Of a DNA stretch of 21,510 nt, positions 1 to 9,380 are shown in pieces; position 1 is the first letter of the stretch, and every line of letters begins with the position of its first letter. The stretch spans positions 1-21,510 of the forward strand of contig JALQPE010001118.1 of NCBI GenBank assembly GCA_030407315.1, written 5' to 3'. The translations under genes and the position numbers were made by a program. The notes beneath the pieces were generated by a model. It saw nothing but the letters and a program-made list of their open reading frames with translations, did not search any database and was not told the origin of the DNA. The stretch comes from Asparagopsis taxiformis (taxonomy: Eukaryota > Rhodophyta > Florideophyceae > Bonnemaisoniales > Bonnemaisoniaceae).

Positions 1-186
1 ATCCGCCGCCTTCGACGGGCATGCTCAATCGGCCGACCAGCAGCATGTTCAGCACGAACCACGACCGCGTTGACGATCATCAGGTGCTTCACCGCCGGGG
101 TGAAACGCGGGAACGTCGGGACTCTCGAAGCTCTGTCGGTTGGGTAGAACGCCCGCGCGGCTAGTCTTCTCCGGCACCGGACCCAT
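1..186 (-). CDS. N-terminal fragment of a membrane protein, possibly rhomboid family (cut by left window edge)
   Basis: Reading leftward from an ATG at 184-186, a short polar segment is followed, after an apparent one-base break near 110, by FTPAVKHLMIVNAV and, after a second break near 62, by FVLNMLLVGRLSMP, which runs off the window. A short polar N-terminus, then a 'FTP.VK.LLI.N' motif leading into the first hydrophobic helix, is how many rhomboid-family intramembrane proteases and related membrane proteins begin. No catalytic Ser or His motif is inside the window, so the family is an inference from about 40 residues. The gene is divergent from folD, with about 107 bases between the two starts. 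The alternative is an unrelated multi-pass membrane protein. Confidence 0.4.
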
Positions 187-211
187 GGTCCGCCGGCCAG
201 AATCTGTCGGC

Positions 212-229
212 AGTTCTATCAGTTCTATC
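212..229. repeat. Two tandem copies of a 9-bp unit in the divergent intergenic region
   Basis: The unit agttctatc occurs twice head-to-tail at 212-220 and 221-229. It lies between the divergent starts of the left-edge membrane protein and folD, where promoters or an operator would be expected. A chance or slippage repeat is equally possible. No convincing -35/-10 pair was found for folD here. Confidence 0.5.
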
Positions 230-293
230 GGCAGCGCGCTGCCCAAGAAATAGGCATCCTGGCCGCCAAAGCAACCGATCCGAAAGCCATCCC

Positions 294-1137
294 GTGACTG
301 CCAACTCCTAGACGGCCGTGGTCCTCGCCAAGTCCATCCGGGACGACCTGAAGAAGGCCCGCCAGAGCCTCGGGGACGCCCCCGTTCGCCTGGTCTCCAT
401 CGAGGTCGGGCAGAATCCCGCCGCCGCGGTCTACGTCAGAAACCAGGTCCGGGCGGCGGAAGACGTCGGGATCGCGATGGAGCACATCCACCTGCCCGTC
501 AGCGCCGGTGAGGCCGAACTGCTGGCAGCGATCGAGGAGAGCAACGGCCACCCCGAGGTGGCCGGCGTGATCGTGCAGCGCCCGCTGCCGCCCGGCATCG
601 ACCCGCGCACGGTGCAATCGGCGATCGCCCCGAGCAAGGATGTCGAGGGCATGCATCCCGAGAACCTCGGCTCGATCCTCTACCGCGAACCGGCGCTGCC
701 ACCGTGCACCGCCGCGGCAGCCCAGCAACTGATCCTGGAGTACCGGCGTCGACCTGCGCGGCGCCGAGACCGTCGTCGTCGGCCATAGCGAGATCGTCGG
801 CAAGCCGATCGCCGTGCTCCTACTCCAACACCTGTCGACGGGTCACCGTCTGCCACGTCGGCACGCGCAATCTCGCCGACCACACGCGCCGCGCCGACAT
901 CGTCGTCGTCGCGGTCGGCAAAGCCGGCCTCGTGCACGGTGATATGCTCAAGGAAGGAGCGATCGTGATCGACGTCGGCATCAACCAGGGCGCCGACGGC
1001 AAGATCGTCGGCGACGTCGACTTCGACTCGGTCAGCGCGGTCGCGGGCCATCTGACGCCGTGCCCGGCGGTGTCGGCCCGGTCACCGTGGCGATGCTCAT
1101 GCGCAACACACTGCGGGCCGCGGGAGCCTCGGTGTGA
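294..1137 (+). CDS. folD: Bifunctional methylenetetrahydrofolate dehydrogenase / methenyltetrahydrofolate cyclohydrolase FolD (several one-base breaks)
   Basis: FolD interconverts 5,10-methylene-, 5,10-methenyl- and 10-formyl-tetrahydrofolate with NADP in the cytoplasm, feeding purine and formyl-Met synthesis. Typical segments appear in order: LLDGR and AKSIRDDL near the N-terminus, [13 protein letters not shown] (usually VQLPLP), [12 protein letters not shown], the Rossmann segment [14 protein letters not shown], then [20 protein letters not shown] and [13 protein letters not shown]. Reading through requires indels near 304 (base missing), 320 (extra g), 742 (extra), 841 (extra g) and 1061 (base missing). 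The repaired length, about 280 residues, is normal for the family. I chose the GTG at 294 because the residues just after it align with the usual FolD start; a GTG at 318 would lose the conserved LLDGR. The stop overlaps the sulfatase start (GTGA). Confidence 0.95.
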
Positions 1138-2665
1138 TTCGCCGGCGCCGCCGTCGATCCACGACAGCACTGGCCTTCGCCACGGGGGCGACCCTGCTCC
1201 TCGCCGGGTGCGCCACGTTCCGAGCCAGAGCCAGAGCAAGCGCCCGAACATCGTCCTGTTCCTGGTCGACGACCTCGGCTGGCAGGACCTCAGTGAGCCG
1301 TTCGGCCCGGCGCGCACCGAGTGGAACGAGCGCTACGAGACCCCCAACGTCGAACGTCTGTGCCGCGAAGGCACGAAGTTCGACAACGCCTACGCCCACT
1401 GCGTGTGCTCGCCGACCCGTGTGAGCCTGATGACGGCATGAGCGCGGCGCGGCATCGGGTCACGCACGGACGCTGAAGAAGAACCAGCTCACCGACCGCC
1501 GCGTGAAACACCTGCGGCCGCCGGCTTGGCACGTCAACGGTCTCAGCAACTCGCACGCGACGCGGCCGCCACCGTCGCACCGACCCTGCCGGACAAGCTC
1601 GGGACGTGGGCTACACACGATCCTGGCCGGCAAGGCCCACCTCGGTGCCATCGGCACGCCGGGGTGCGAGCCGCGCACCTGGGTTCGACGTCAACATCGC
1701 GGGCTGGGCCAACGGCGCGCCATCGAGTTACCTTGCCAAGAAGACTTCCTGCGGCGGCCGGCAACGAGATCTGGCAGGTGAAGGGCCTCGAGCGCTACCA
1801 CGGTGAGGACCTGTTCCTCACCCGACGTCCTCACCACCGAGTCGATCGCCGCGGCCCGAGCAGGCGGTCTCCGCGGGACAGCCGTTCTTCCTCTACCTCA
1901 CGCACTACGCGGTCCACACGCCGCTCGACGCCGACGATCGCTTCGTGCAGAAGTACCGCGATCGCGGACTGCCGGGAGTCCGAAGCGCGGTACGCCGCGC
2001 TCATCGAAGGCGTCGACCATTCGCTCGGTGTCGTGCTCGACTGGCTCGATGAAAACGCGGGCTCGAGGACGACACGATCGTGATGTTCCTGAGCGACAAC
2101 GGCGGCCTCAGCGCGCACGCGCGCGCGGGCGAGCCACCACGCACAACACTCCGCTCAAGAGCGGTAAGGGCAGGCCTACGAAGGCGCGTGCGCGTGCCGC
2201 TCGCGGTGCGGTGGCCGGGCCTCGTCGCCGCGGACACGACGCGCGACCTGCCCGTGCTCGTCGACGACGTACATGCCCACGCTCTGCCAGCTCGCGGATG
2301 CCGATCCCGCCTGCCCCGACGGCGTGAGCTTCGCCCGCACGCTGCTCGGCGGCGAACAGCCGCAGCATCCGATCTTCTGGCACCACCCGCACTACTGGGG
2401 CGCCGTGGCGCCTGGCGCCGAGCCCTACAGCGGCGTGCGCTTCGGGCGGTTCAAGCTGCTGTTGGTTCTACGCCAGTGGTCGGCGCCGAGCTCTACGACC
2501 TCGAAGCGGACCTCGGTGAGACGACCGACCTCGTGCGCGAGCAACCCGAGATCGCACAAGGCTACGCGCCCTGCTGCGCGCGAGCAGCTGCTCGAGTGCG
2601 GCGCGCAGGTGCCGACCAGTCCGGACGGACAAGCCGCTCGCGTTGCCGTAACCGGCAACGACTGA
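1134..2665 (+). CDS. Sulfatase lipoprotein (Cys-type, arylsulfatase family S1; many one-base breaks)
   Basis: This enzyme hydrolyses sulfate esters, probably on an algal or host polysaccharide, outside the cytoplasmic membrane. The start GTG overlaps the folD stop. It opens with an Arg-rich n-region, a hydrophobic segment and the lipobox LLAGC, so it is probably a lipoprotein. [16 protein letters not shown] carries the first metal-binding Asp pair. [10 protein letters not shown], with its Cys codon at 1406-1408, is sulfatase signature I (C-x-P-x-R), whose Cys is matured to formylglycine. GKAHLGA near 1630-1650 is signature II. LSDNGG near 2090-2105 supplies further metal ligands, and PLKSGKG then [10 protein letters not shown] are typical of the C-terminal half. 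At least eight one-base breaks interrupt the frame; all catalytic segments survive in one frame or another. The substrate cannot be told from sequence. No formylglycine-generating enzyme gene lies in the window. Confidence 0.93.
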
Positions 2666-2670
2666 TCGGA

Positions 2671-2689
2671 GCCGGTCGACTGGACCGGC
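2671..2689. terminator. Hairpin between convergent sulfatase and ccsA
   Basis: A perfect 7-bp stem (gccggtc/gaccggc) with a 5-base loop begins six bases after the sulfatase stop. The gap to the oncoming ccsA stop is only 64 bases. There is no clear T-tract on either side, so it is a weak or Rho-assisted candidate that could serve both strands. Confidence 0.45.
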
Positions 2690-2724
2690 CAACCGACGCC
2701 GGCGGCCAGCCCGCAACCTCGGCA

Positions 2725-2738
2725 GTCGACTAGTCGAC
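2725..2738. repeat. 14-bp perfect palindrome overlapping the ccsA stop codon
   Basis: gtcgactagtcgac reads identically on both strands and contains the ccsA stop (cta at 2730-2732 on the plus strand). It sits at the convergent junction with the sulfatase, so it may add to termination or protect the 3' end. Chance is possible in GC-rich DNA rich in gtcgac. Confidence 0.55.
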
Positions 2739-4749
2739 CGACTCGCTCGGCAGCGGCGGCGGCTCCACCTCGGAGCGCTGCGAGGCCGACGACCAGTCCC
2801 GCCGAATCAGCCAGTCGACCGCGGCGATCACAACGAGCCCGCCGATGAGGCAGTAGTTGGTCCAAACCGCGTCTCGCAGCTCCGAGCTGAACCCATAGTT
2901 GTGCAGCCAACGCCGACGCAGGTTGGTGTGCATCCCACGAGAACACGACGATGCCCCAAGTCACGAGCGCCCAGATCGCGATGCCGAAATCGCGGATCAT
3001 GCCCGTGAAGCGCGCATGCAGCATCGCGATCTGCGACAGGCAAGATCATCAGCGCGCCATTCTCTTTCGGGTCCCAGCCCCAGAAGCGACCCCACGAGTC
3101 ATTGGCCCAGACGCCACCGTAGATCGTGCCGACCACGGTGAACAACAGGCTGAAACACGTCACGCCGTAGATGAACCGCGCGAGGAGCTTGCTGGCCTGG
3201 TCCTTCGGCTGAACGACGCGGGCAACGCGCAGCACGAGATAGGCCTTGGCCAGCAGACCGCCCGCGACGAACGCGGCGCCGTAGCCGAAGTTGATCATCG
3301 TCACGTGCGTCGCCAGCCAGTAGTTGCTGTCGAGCACCGCGACGAGCGGATCCATCGTGTCCTTGCCGTCCATTTGCTCGAATGCGCGACCGAGCATCAC
3401 GAGCAGCCCGCCACCGAGCGGCGCAAGCGCGAGCGCGATGCGGTAGCGCCAGATCAGCTCGACCGCGAGGCAGACCAGCACGGTCGAGGCGGCGATGAAC
3501 AGGAACGTGTCGTAGAGGTTCTTGATCGGGGGCGCTCGGTGATGACGCACCGCAGGTAGATGTCGTAGACAGCAGCACCAGACCGATCGCGGTGACGGCG
3601 AATGCACTCGTACACATGATCCGGCTCTTGGCACGAGCCAGCAGATCGCGGCCAACAGGAACCCGACGATGAAGCACATCATGCCGCGGTAGTGCCAGGC
3701 ATCGCGGTAGTAGGCCTCCTCGAGCGCGATCTTGGCCGTCTCCCCGCCGCCCTCGGCACCTGCCATCACCTGACTGCCGAACTCTTTCAGACTCGCGAGA
3801 CGCGTCGCGTCATCCGCCGCGGTCAAAACGCGCTGTTAGTGCGAGGAACGCACTGCGCGTCGCGGGCGTGATCTTGCCGCGCAGCGCCTGGTCCACCGGA
3901 CCGCCGACGCTCATCCAGGTCTTGTCGTCTGCGCCGGCCGGCGGGAACAGCCCGACGCCGCCCGCCGACTGCTGCATCTGATCGAGCGTCGTGAGCAACG
4001 CGATTGCGTTGCCGAGTCGCTTGTCGCCGGTGTCTTGCCGACGCTACGGACGAGATGCGGACCGCCTCGGCGTTCTCGACGAACCGGCCGAGCCGCACCT
4101 TCTTGCCACCCAGCGCTGTTCGAGCTCTTCGCCCTCGACGACGAAGTCGTGATGCATCGCCGCGAGCTGCTGATGCACCTGATGGTAGATGTTCAGCTGG
4201 TTCCAGAGCTGAACGATTGTGCTCCTGCACCGCATTGCGGCGCGCGGTCTCGATCTCGATGTACTGATCGGCGAGCTCGCCGAGGCGTTGCCCGTTCTGG
4301 AGCAGGTCGCGGTAGGAGACGTAGACGAAGTTCTGCGACTGCCCCGCGTTCTCGATGCCGAGCGCGTCGAGTGCACCGACGTTCTCGATCCGGAAGAGCG
4401 GGTAGTCCGCCGCCTGATCCGGATGGCACCAGACGTCGAGGATCCACTCGGTCGGCGAGAGCTTGTAGGCCTTCTCGCCGATCGCGAACTTCATGTCGCG
4501 GCGACCGTGCACGCGGTAGAGCAGGAACGCCGCGAACGTCGACAGCGGCTTGACGCGACCGTTGTCCTGGACGGGCAGCGCCGACGCTTCCGCGACGATT
4601 TCCGGGTTCCACGGCTCGGAACGCTCGAGTTCACCCTCGAACGCCTGCGGCTTGCGCGTGGTGCAACCACTCGTGAGGCTGCCGACGACCACGAGGAGCA
4701 CGCCCCAGACGAGCATGTGGAGCAAACGATGGTCAGTGAGGATTCGCAT
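2730..4749 (-). CDS. ccsA: System II cytochrome c biogenesis protein CcsA/ResC type with long extracytoplasmic N-terminal region (several one-base breaks)
   Basis: CcsA works with ResB to carry haem across the membrane and attach it to CxxCH apocytochromes. The C-terminal part shows the family hallmarks: the histidine segment SNYWLATHVTMINFGYG, the tryptophan-rich haem-binding motif WGRFWGWDPKENGALMI (about 3060-3110), a second histidine in LHNYGF, and many hydrophobic helices. The N-terminal third is different: an ATG at 4747-4749, a hydrophobic stretch ending in lipobox LTSGC (Cys about residue 29), then a long soluble region with PVQDNGRVKPLSTFA, a motif I associate with large CcsA-type proteins of planctomycetes and Bacteroidetes. 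The repaired length is about 673 residues, much longer than plant or Bacillus CcsA. The start overlaps the resB stop by one base (TAATG). Breaks fall near 2930, 3040, 3545-3650, 3830, 4000-4250 and elsewhere; a split into two genes is the alternative. Confidence 0.92.
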
Positions 4750-5992
4750 TACAGCATTCCCTTCTTCGACATCGAGGCCAGGAACATCGAGAGCTTGATC
4801 ACGAGATGCGCGAGAATGCCGGCGGCGATGATCCAGCACGCCCACTCGGGCCACTTGTCACTCGGATTCTCGGACGCCTCGAACACCGAGTAGAGCGGCC
4901 CCGGGCCGGGCCGACCACCGGGCAACTGCGGTCCCCAGTTGGTCTGGTAGAGCACGAACCCGTCGCGGCGCAGCGGCGTGTTCATGTAGATCTGCACGGG
5001 CTGCTCGACGTCGCCCTCGCGCACGGTCACGAAGCTGCGGAAGTCCGCGGGCGTCAGCGTGCCGGGTGATCGGTCTTCTTGAACTCGTTGAGTTCGACCT
5101 CGAACGGCAGATCGCGGATCACCCGCCGCAGATCGAGCGCGTAACGCACGCCGCCGACCTCGAACACGAACGGGTAGCGGTAGCGCGTGAACGGCCGCAG
5201 CTCGTTGCCGACGACGATGCCCTCGTGCCGCGCTCCCTCGGCCGCGGTGACGATCACGTAGCAACCCGCGATGTTGGCCTCACGTTTCTCGTGCCGCTTC
5301 TTGGGCAGCAGGAACACGCCGTCGACGACCGGCGTCGGCGCCGGCCGACTACCGCGCGCGACCGCCTTGCAGTTGTCGAACCAGTGATGCACCTCGATCT
5401 GGAACGGCAGGTCAGGGTCGGTGATCTTGACGGTGTCCTCGCGTGCCGCGACCAGCGCGGCTTCGGGGATCGTGCGCTCGACGATCGTCGAACCCTCGTC
5501 TTGCAACAGCGCGAGTTCGTAGTCGTGGAAGCTCACGAACTCGGCCGTCCGCACCACCTTGTCGGAGCCGACGTTGGCCGGGATGTCCTCGTAGAGCGCG
5601 ACGTAGCCGGCGACCGAATAGTGCAGCTTGACGAAGCCAGCGATCAGCAGCAGCCCGATTCCGACGTGCGTCACGAGCACCCCGATGTTTCGCAGCTTGA
5701 CCTTCATGCGGACCATGCCGCCGACGATCAGGTTGACGAAGAGCAGGATCATCACCGGGTAGGCGCCCGGCAGCGGAATGCGCAGCGTGCCGAGGTGGTC
5801 ACCCCACCACGACAGCGGCAGCTCCGCGATCACGAACCACGATTCGAAGTAGAGCTTCTGCGCCTCGTAGAGCCCGTTCTCGACTTGCGCGAGCGTACCG
5901 AGCCAGGTCAGCACGCCGAGCAGCAGCACGAGCACGACCGCGAGTTTCATTGACGACAGGAAGCCGAACACCGCCTTGAGGACCGCGCTCAC
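4749..5992 (-). CDS. resB: Cytochrome c biogenesis protein ResB (one one-base break)
   Basis: ResB (Ccs1) is the partner of CcsA in system II haem delivery and apocytochrome ligation at the outer face of the cytoplasmic membrane. The sequence starts at a GTG with LSSMKLAVVLVLLLGVLTWLGT, the usual first helix followed by 'TWLGT', then two more helices (YPVMILLFVNLIVGGMV and IGVLVTHVGIGLLLIAGF), a long soluble domain, and a C-terminal helix (ACWIIAAGILAHLVIKL). The soluble domain contains VQIYMNTPLRRDGFVLYQTNW, a segment typical of the ResB extracytoplasmic domain. One missing base near 5065 splits the gene; joined, it is about 414 residues. The GTG overlaps the stop of the upstream lipoprotein gene (GTGA), and the stop overlaps the ccsA start, so the three genes are probably translationally coupled. 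Confidence 0.95.
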
Positions 5993-7106
5993 TGGACCTT
6001 CCTCAGCGACTTGCAGAACGCCTTGAACGCCTCGACCTCGGCCATGACGTCGGTCGCGGGGCCAATCATCTTCGCAAACGTGATCGTGCCACCGTCGTCG
6101 CGCACCGCGATGAGCGAACGCGCGCCGATCAGCTTCTTGCCCGTCATCATGTTGCGGTAGTCGCCGGTGAGGTCGAGCCAGAGGGCTCCCTCACCGAGCA
6201 TCTCGCAGGTCGGCAAGGCTTCGAACTCGGCATCCGCCATCGCGCCTTCGATGCCGAGCTCGGCGCGCCAGATGCCGAGCATCGGACGGATCTTGCCGGA
6301 CAGCTGCGAGACGTAGATCTCGCCGGCACCGTCCTTGCCAAAGGTGTGATGCATCGGCTTGGCCGAGTCCGCGCGGCGCTGCCAGGCCTTGGGAACGTCG
6401 GCGTCGTAGAGATCCGCGACCGAGGCGCCATGACCGCCGGCAGCGTGCGGATTCTGCTGATGGGGATTGCCGCCCACCGTGCCACTCCCTTGCTGGCCGC
6501 CGTTGCCAGCCGCGCCGCTGCCGGCACCACCATCGCCAGCCGTCGGCGGCGCCGCCTCCTGCCGCAGCGAGCTCGCGAGCGCGAGGAACTTCTCACGGTT
6601 GGCCTTCACCACCGCCTCCGGTCCGACGAGCTTGAGCGTCGTCACGACCTGCCCGCGCGACCGGAACGCCAGCAGCATCGCCTTGCCCGGCTCCTTGTTG
6701 TAGCTGCCCGTGAGTTCGAGCAACCGGCCGCGTTCGCCACAGAACGGCACCTCCGGCAGTTCGTCCACGCGCCCGACGGGTTGCTCGAACTGCCGGTACC
6801 ACCGCGCCATGTTGCCCGCGAGCCCACCGCCGGCGCCGCCCGTCAGCCAGCAATCAGCGCCGGGGTCCCCGGGGATCCGCCAGATCAGGTCCTTGAAGTT
6901 GGTCGGCTGCGGCGGCTGCACTTCCAGCCGGCAGGCGCATCCCCGACCCAGACCTTGGGTTCTTCCTCGAACAGCAGTCGATACCGCGCGGGGGCATCCC
7001 AGACGGTCGGGCGCTGCTCGGCCGCCACCCGCCGCTCGCCACCGAACTCCGCGGGTGGTGAGCCGCAGGCGCTGGCGAGCGCCAGGCACGAGATCAAGGC
7101 CACCAT
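5989..7106 (-). CDS. Lipoprotein with two tandem copies of one domain, first gene of the resB-ccsA operon
   Basis: The N-terminus MVALISCLALASAC is a lipoprotein signal (lipobox ASAC). After it come two homologous units of about 110 residues. Unit 1 (about residues 55-170) has APAGWK, DLIWRIPGDPGADCW, ARWYRQFE, LLELTGSYN, MLLAFRSRG and KFLALASSLR. Unit 2 (about 260-372) has VPKAWQ, HHTFGKDGAGEIYV, GIWRAELG, LWLDLTGDYR, LIAVRDDGG and AFKAFCKSLR in the same order. A Gly/Ala/Gln/His-rich linker joins them. I recall similar 'P.GW...RW...LTG' units in planctomycete and verrucomicrobial proteins encoded beside resB/ccsA, but I know no established function. One base is missing near 6927. The start is placed at 7106 for the signal peptide; an in-frame ATG at 7199 would give a longer leader. 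The stop overlaps the resB start. Confidence 0.8.
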
Positions 7107-7207
7107 CGCCGGACCGCTGGATCCGGCAGGGGCGCGCAAGGAATACCGCGACCGCCTGGAACGGTGCACGGCAAACGAAGGGGTCAAGCGCGAACGCATG
7201 GGCGGTG

Positions 7208-7213
7208 GCAGTA
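7208..7213 (-). promoter_or_regulatory. Possible -10 element for the lipoprotein-resB-ccsA operon
   Basis: On the minus strand TATACT, five of six matches to TATAAT, lies in the gap between the glycosyltransferase stop (7317) and the lipoprotein start. With the start at 7106 it leaves a leader of roughly 95 bases; with the start at 7199 the message would be almost leaderless. No good -35 hexamer stands 16-18 bases upstream. Confidence 0.3.
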
Positions 7214-7316
7214 TAGGCTCGGCGGGGACTCCGAAGTCGTACCTGTAGGGCGGAAACTCCGTGACCGTGCCCGAATTGCAACGGCCGCGCGGAGTCCTCA
7301 CCCACCGGCCCGGGCA

Positions 7317-9359
7317 TCACCACTCCAGGTCGGCCACGTGCGCCTGCGACACGATCGTTGCCGGATCGCCGTCCGGCCACCGCAGCGTCAGCTGAGCGCC
7401 GCGATCGCCGCGCGTGTCGATCGCGCGGTAGCCGGCCTCGCCGGGATCGAACGTCGCGACGACCCGGTCCCGGCCAGCAACTCGAGTGGCGAACCGCCCG
7501 CCGGCACCTCGAACCAAAGCCGCAGCGCCTCCGCGGCGGGGACGCCCGCGACCAGCCGGTCGCGATCGGTCGTGATCACCCGCCGCCGCGCCGGATCGTT
7601 GGGGTAGATCACCCCGCACGGGAAGTCCGACGGCGTGAGCGACGGCGGGCCGAACCCGTCACGAGGCTGCACGACCACGTAGTGCATGGCCTGCACCTCC
7701 GAGAATCCGGTCGGAGTATCGGGGTAGGGCACCCAGAGCACATCGAAGGAATCGGGCAGCAGGTTGGCGTAGCGATAGCGGCCATCGACCTTCTCCGCGA
7801 CACCGAACATGTAGGCAATGCGGCGATCCTTCAGCAGTGCGTAGGTCGTGCCGATCGGGTCCTTCTGCAACCCCTGCTGGTAGGCGAGCGAGTTCATGAG
7901 CGGATCCAGGCTCACGAAGCGCTTACCCGCGAAGTAGGCCACGATGCCCGGATCCCAGATCCCCGCGACCGCGCTGTCGGGGAGGGCATTCCGGGCCCAG
8001 AGACCGACCTCGAGCAGCTGGATGTGCCGCGGCGGGCGCGTGAAGAGGTCGTGTTCGTGGCGCGCGAGCAGCCCGAGCTTCGGTGGCACGAACCAGCCCA
8101 CCGCCGCAACCGCGACAACGAGCACGAGCCATCCGAAGAGCGACCGCAACCAGGCGGCGAGAGCGGCCGCGGCAACGCCGGCCAACACGGTGACCGCGAG
8201 GAACTCCGGCACCGCGTACCAATCGCAGTAGCCGAGGAACTTCGGCAGCACGAGCTGGTTGGCGAACGACGATGCGAGTGCTGCGACCAAGAGCGTGAGC
8301 CCGACGAGGCGCGCCGGCCATCGGCTCTTGCCACCGGTCGTGGCCACCGACTGCGCTCGCCGCAGTGGCGCGACGAGAGCCGCGAACAGGCCGAGGCCCG
8401 CACCCGGCGACGAGCAAGGGCCGCACGAGACCGTAACCATGCCCGACCAGGAACCAGAGGTAGCCCGGCCACTCCTTCAGCGCGTGCAGACCGTGATCCA
8501 ACCCGAGCCACGGCAGCTGCAACCCGTGCTCAACGTGCGCGCGCATCTGGAACAGCTTCCATGCCCCACTCGTCGGCATCGCGCTGCCGAAGCGGAACCA
8601 GGCAAAGCCGTACCACGGCACTGCTACCGCGACCGCAGCCGCGAGAACGATCGCGCCGCGTTTCAACCGTTCGCGAAAGCCGACCTGACGCGCCGCGAGT
8701 GTCATCAGCGCCAGCAGCAACCCCGCCGGCATCAGCGCGTTCACGCGCGTGAACACCATGAGCCCGAGCCACAGACCGAGTCGCAGCAGTCGCGCGCGCG
8801 ACGGCGCCACTTGCAGGCAGGCCAACGTCTCCCGCAGCGCGACGACGAACAGCAGCGCGTAGAGCCCGTTCTCCTTGAGTCCGAGGCACCAGATCATCAC
8901 GGCCGGATTCAGCGTCCAAAACGCTCCGGCGACGAGCCCGGCGACCGGTCCGACCGCGCGCTCCCCCAGCCGCAGGAGCTGCCAGCCCGTCGCGACGTGG
9001 ATCAACGCGCAGAGCACCTGCATCGCCGAGAGCAGCCCCGGGCGGGTGTCGAACACCGCCGCCAGGCCGATCGTCACGAGCTGCCACAACGGCTGGAAGC
9101 CGTAGGACTCGTCGAAACCGTCGAAGGAGAACAGCCCGGTCTCGTGCCAGCGCAGCGCGATCTGCAGGTAGAAGAAGCTGTCGTCGGGGACCGGTCGCAC
9201 CTGCACTGCCAGTGGCAGCGCGAGCACGTAGCCGATCTCGAGCAGCAGCCAGCCGATCACGCACCACGGCAGCCAGCGGCGCCAGCGCGGTCGGGGCAGG
9301 ACGTCACGGCTTGTCGGACCGGCAGGATCGGGCGGGACTTGCTGGCCGGACGCCGTCAC
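7317..9359 (-). CDS. Multi-pass membrane glycosyltransferase, GT-C fold (two or more one-base breaks)
   Basis: About 680 residues with at least ten hydrophobic helices in the N-terminal two thirds and a soluble C-terminal part. After the first helix comes RPVPDDSFFYLQIALRW, with the paired acidic residues in the first extracytoplasmic loop that GT-C enzymes (polyprenyl-phosphate-sugar-dependent) use as catalytic base or metal site, then YGFQPLW. Helical segments include VGPVAGLVAGAFWTLNPAVM and LVGLTLLVAALASSFA. Membership in a GT39/GT83/GT87-like superfamily is inferred from this layout; donor and acceptor are unknown. The start is GTG, preceded by a strong ribosome-binding site. Frame changes near 8410 and 7470 are probably sequencing errors. 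It follows the polyprenyl synthase gene by 21 bases, consistent with use of a polyprenyl-linked sugar, although that link is only contextual. Confidence 0.75.
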
Positions 9360-9365
9360 GGCATG

Positions 9366-9371
9366 CCCTCC
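9366..9371 (-). promoter_or_regulatory. Strong ribosome-binding site for the GT-C gene
   Basis: GGAGGG on the minus strand lies six bases before the GTG at 9359. It settles this start: the nearer upstream ATG at 9362-9364 runs into TGA after one further codon. Confidence 0.75.
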
Positions 9372-9380
9372 AGCGCGAGC

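Noticed and set aside
704..1441. Apparent folD-sulfatase fusion in one open frame
   Set aside because: The frame joins the two only through indels; the corrected folD stop and sulfatase signal peptide lie between them.
1134..2665. Sulfatase as a decaying pseudogene
   Set aside because: All catalytic and metal-binding segments are intact across frames, and folD next to it, a housekeeping gene, shows the same kind and density of indels.
5066..5953. 295-codon plus-strand frame opposite resB
   Set aside because: Antisense to a clear ResB; low-complexity Asp/Arg/Val/Gln content.
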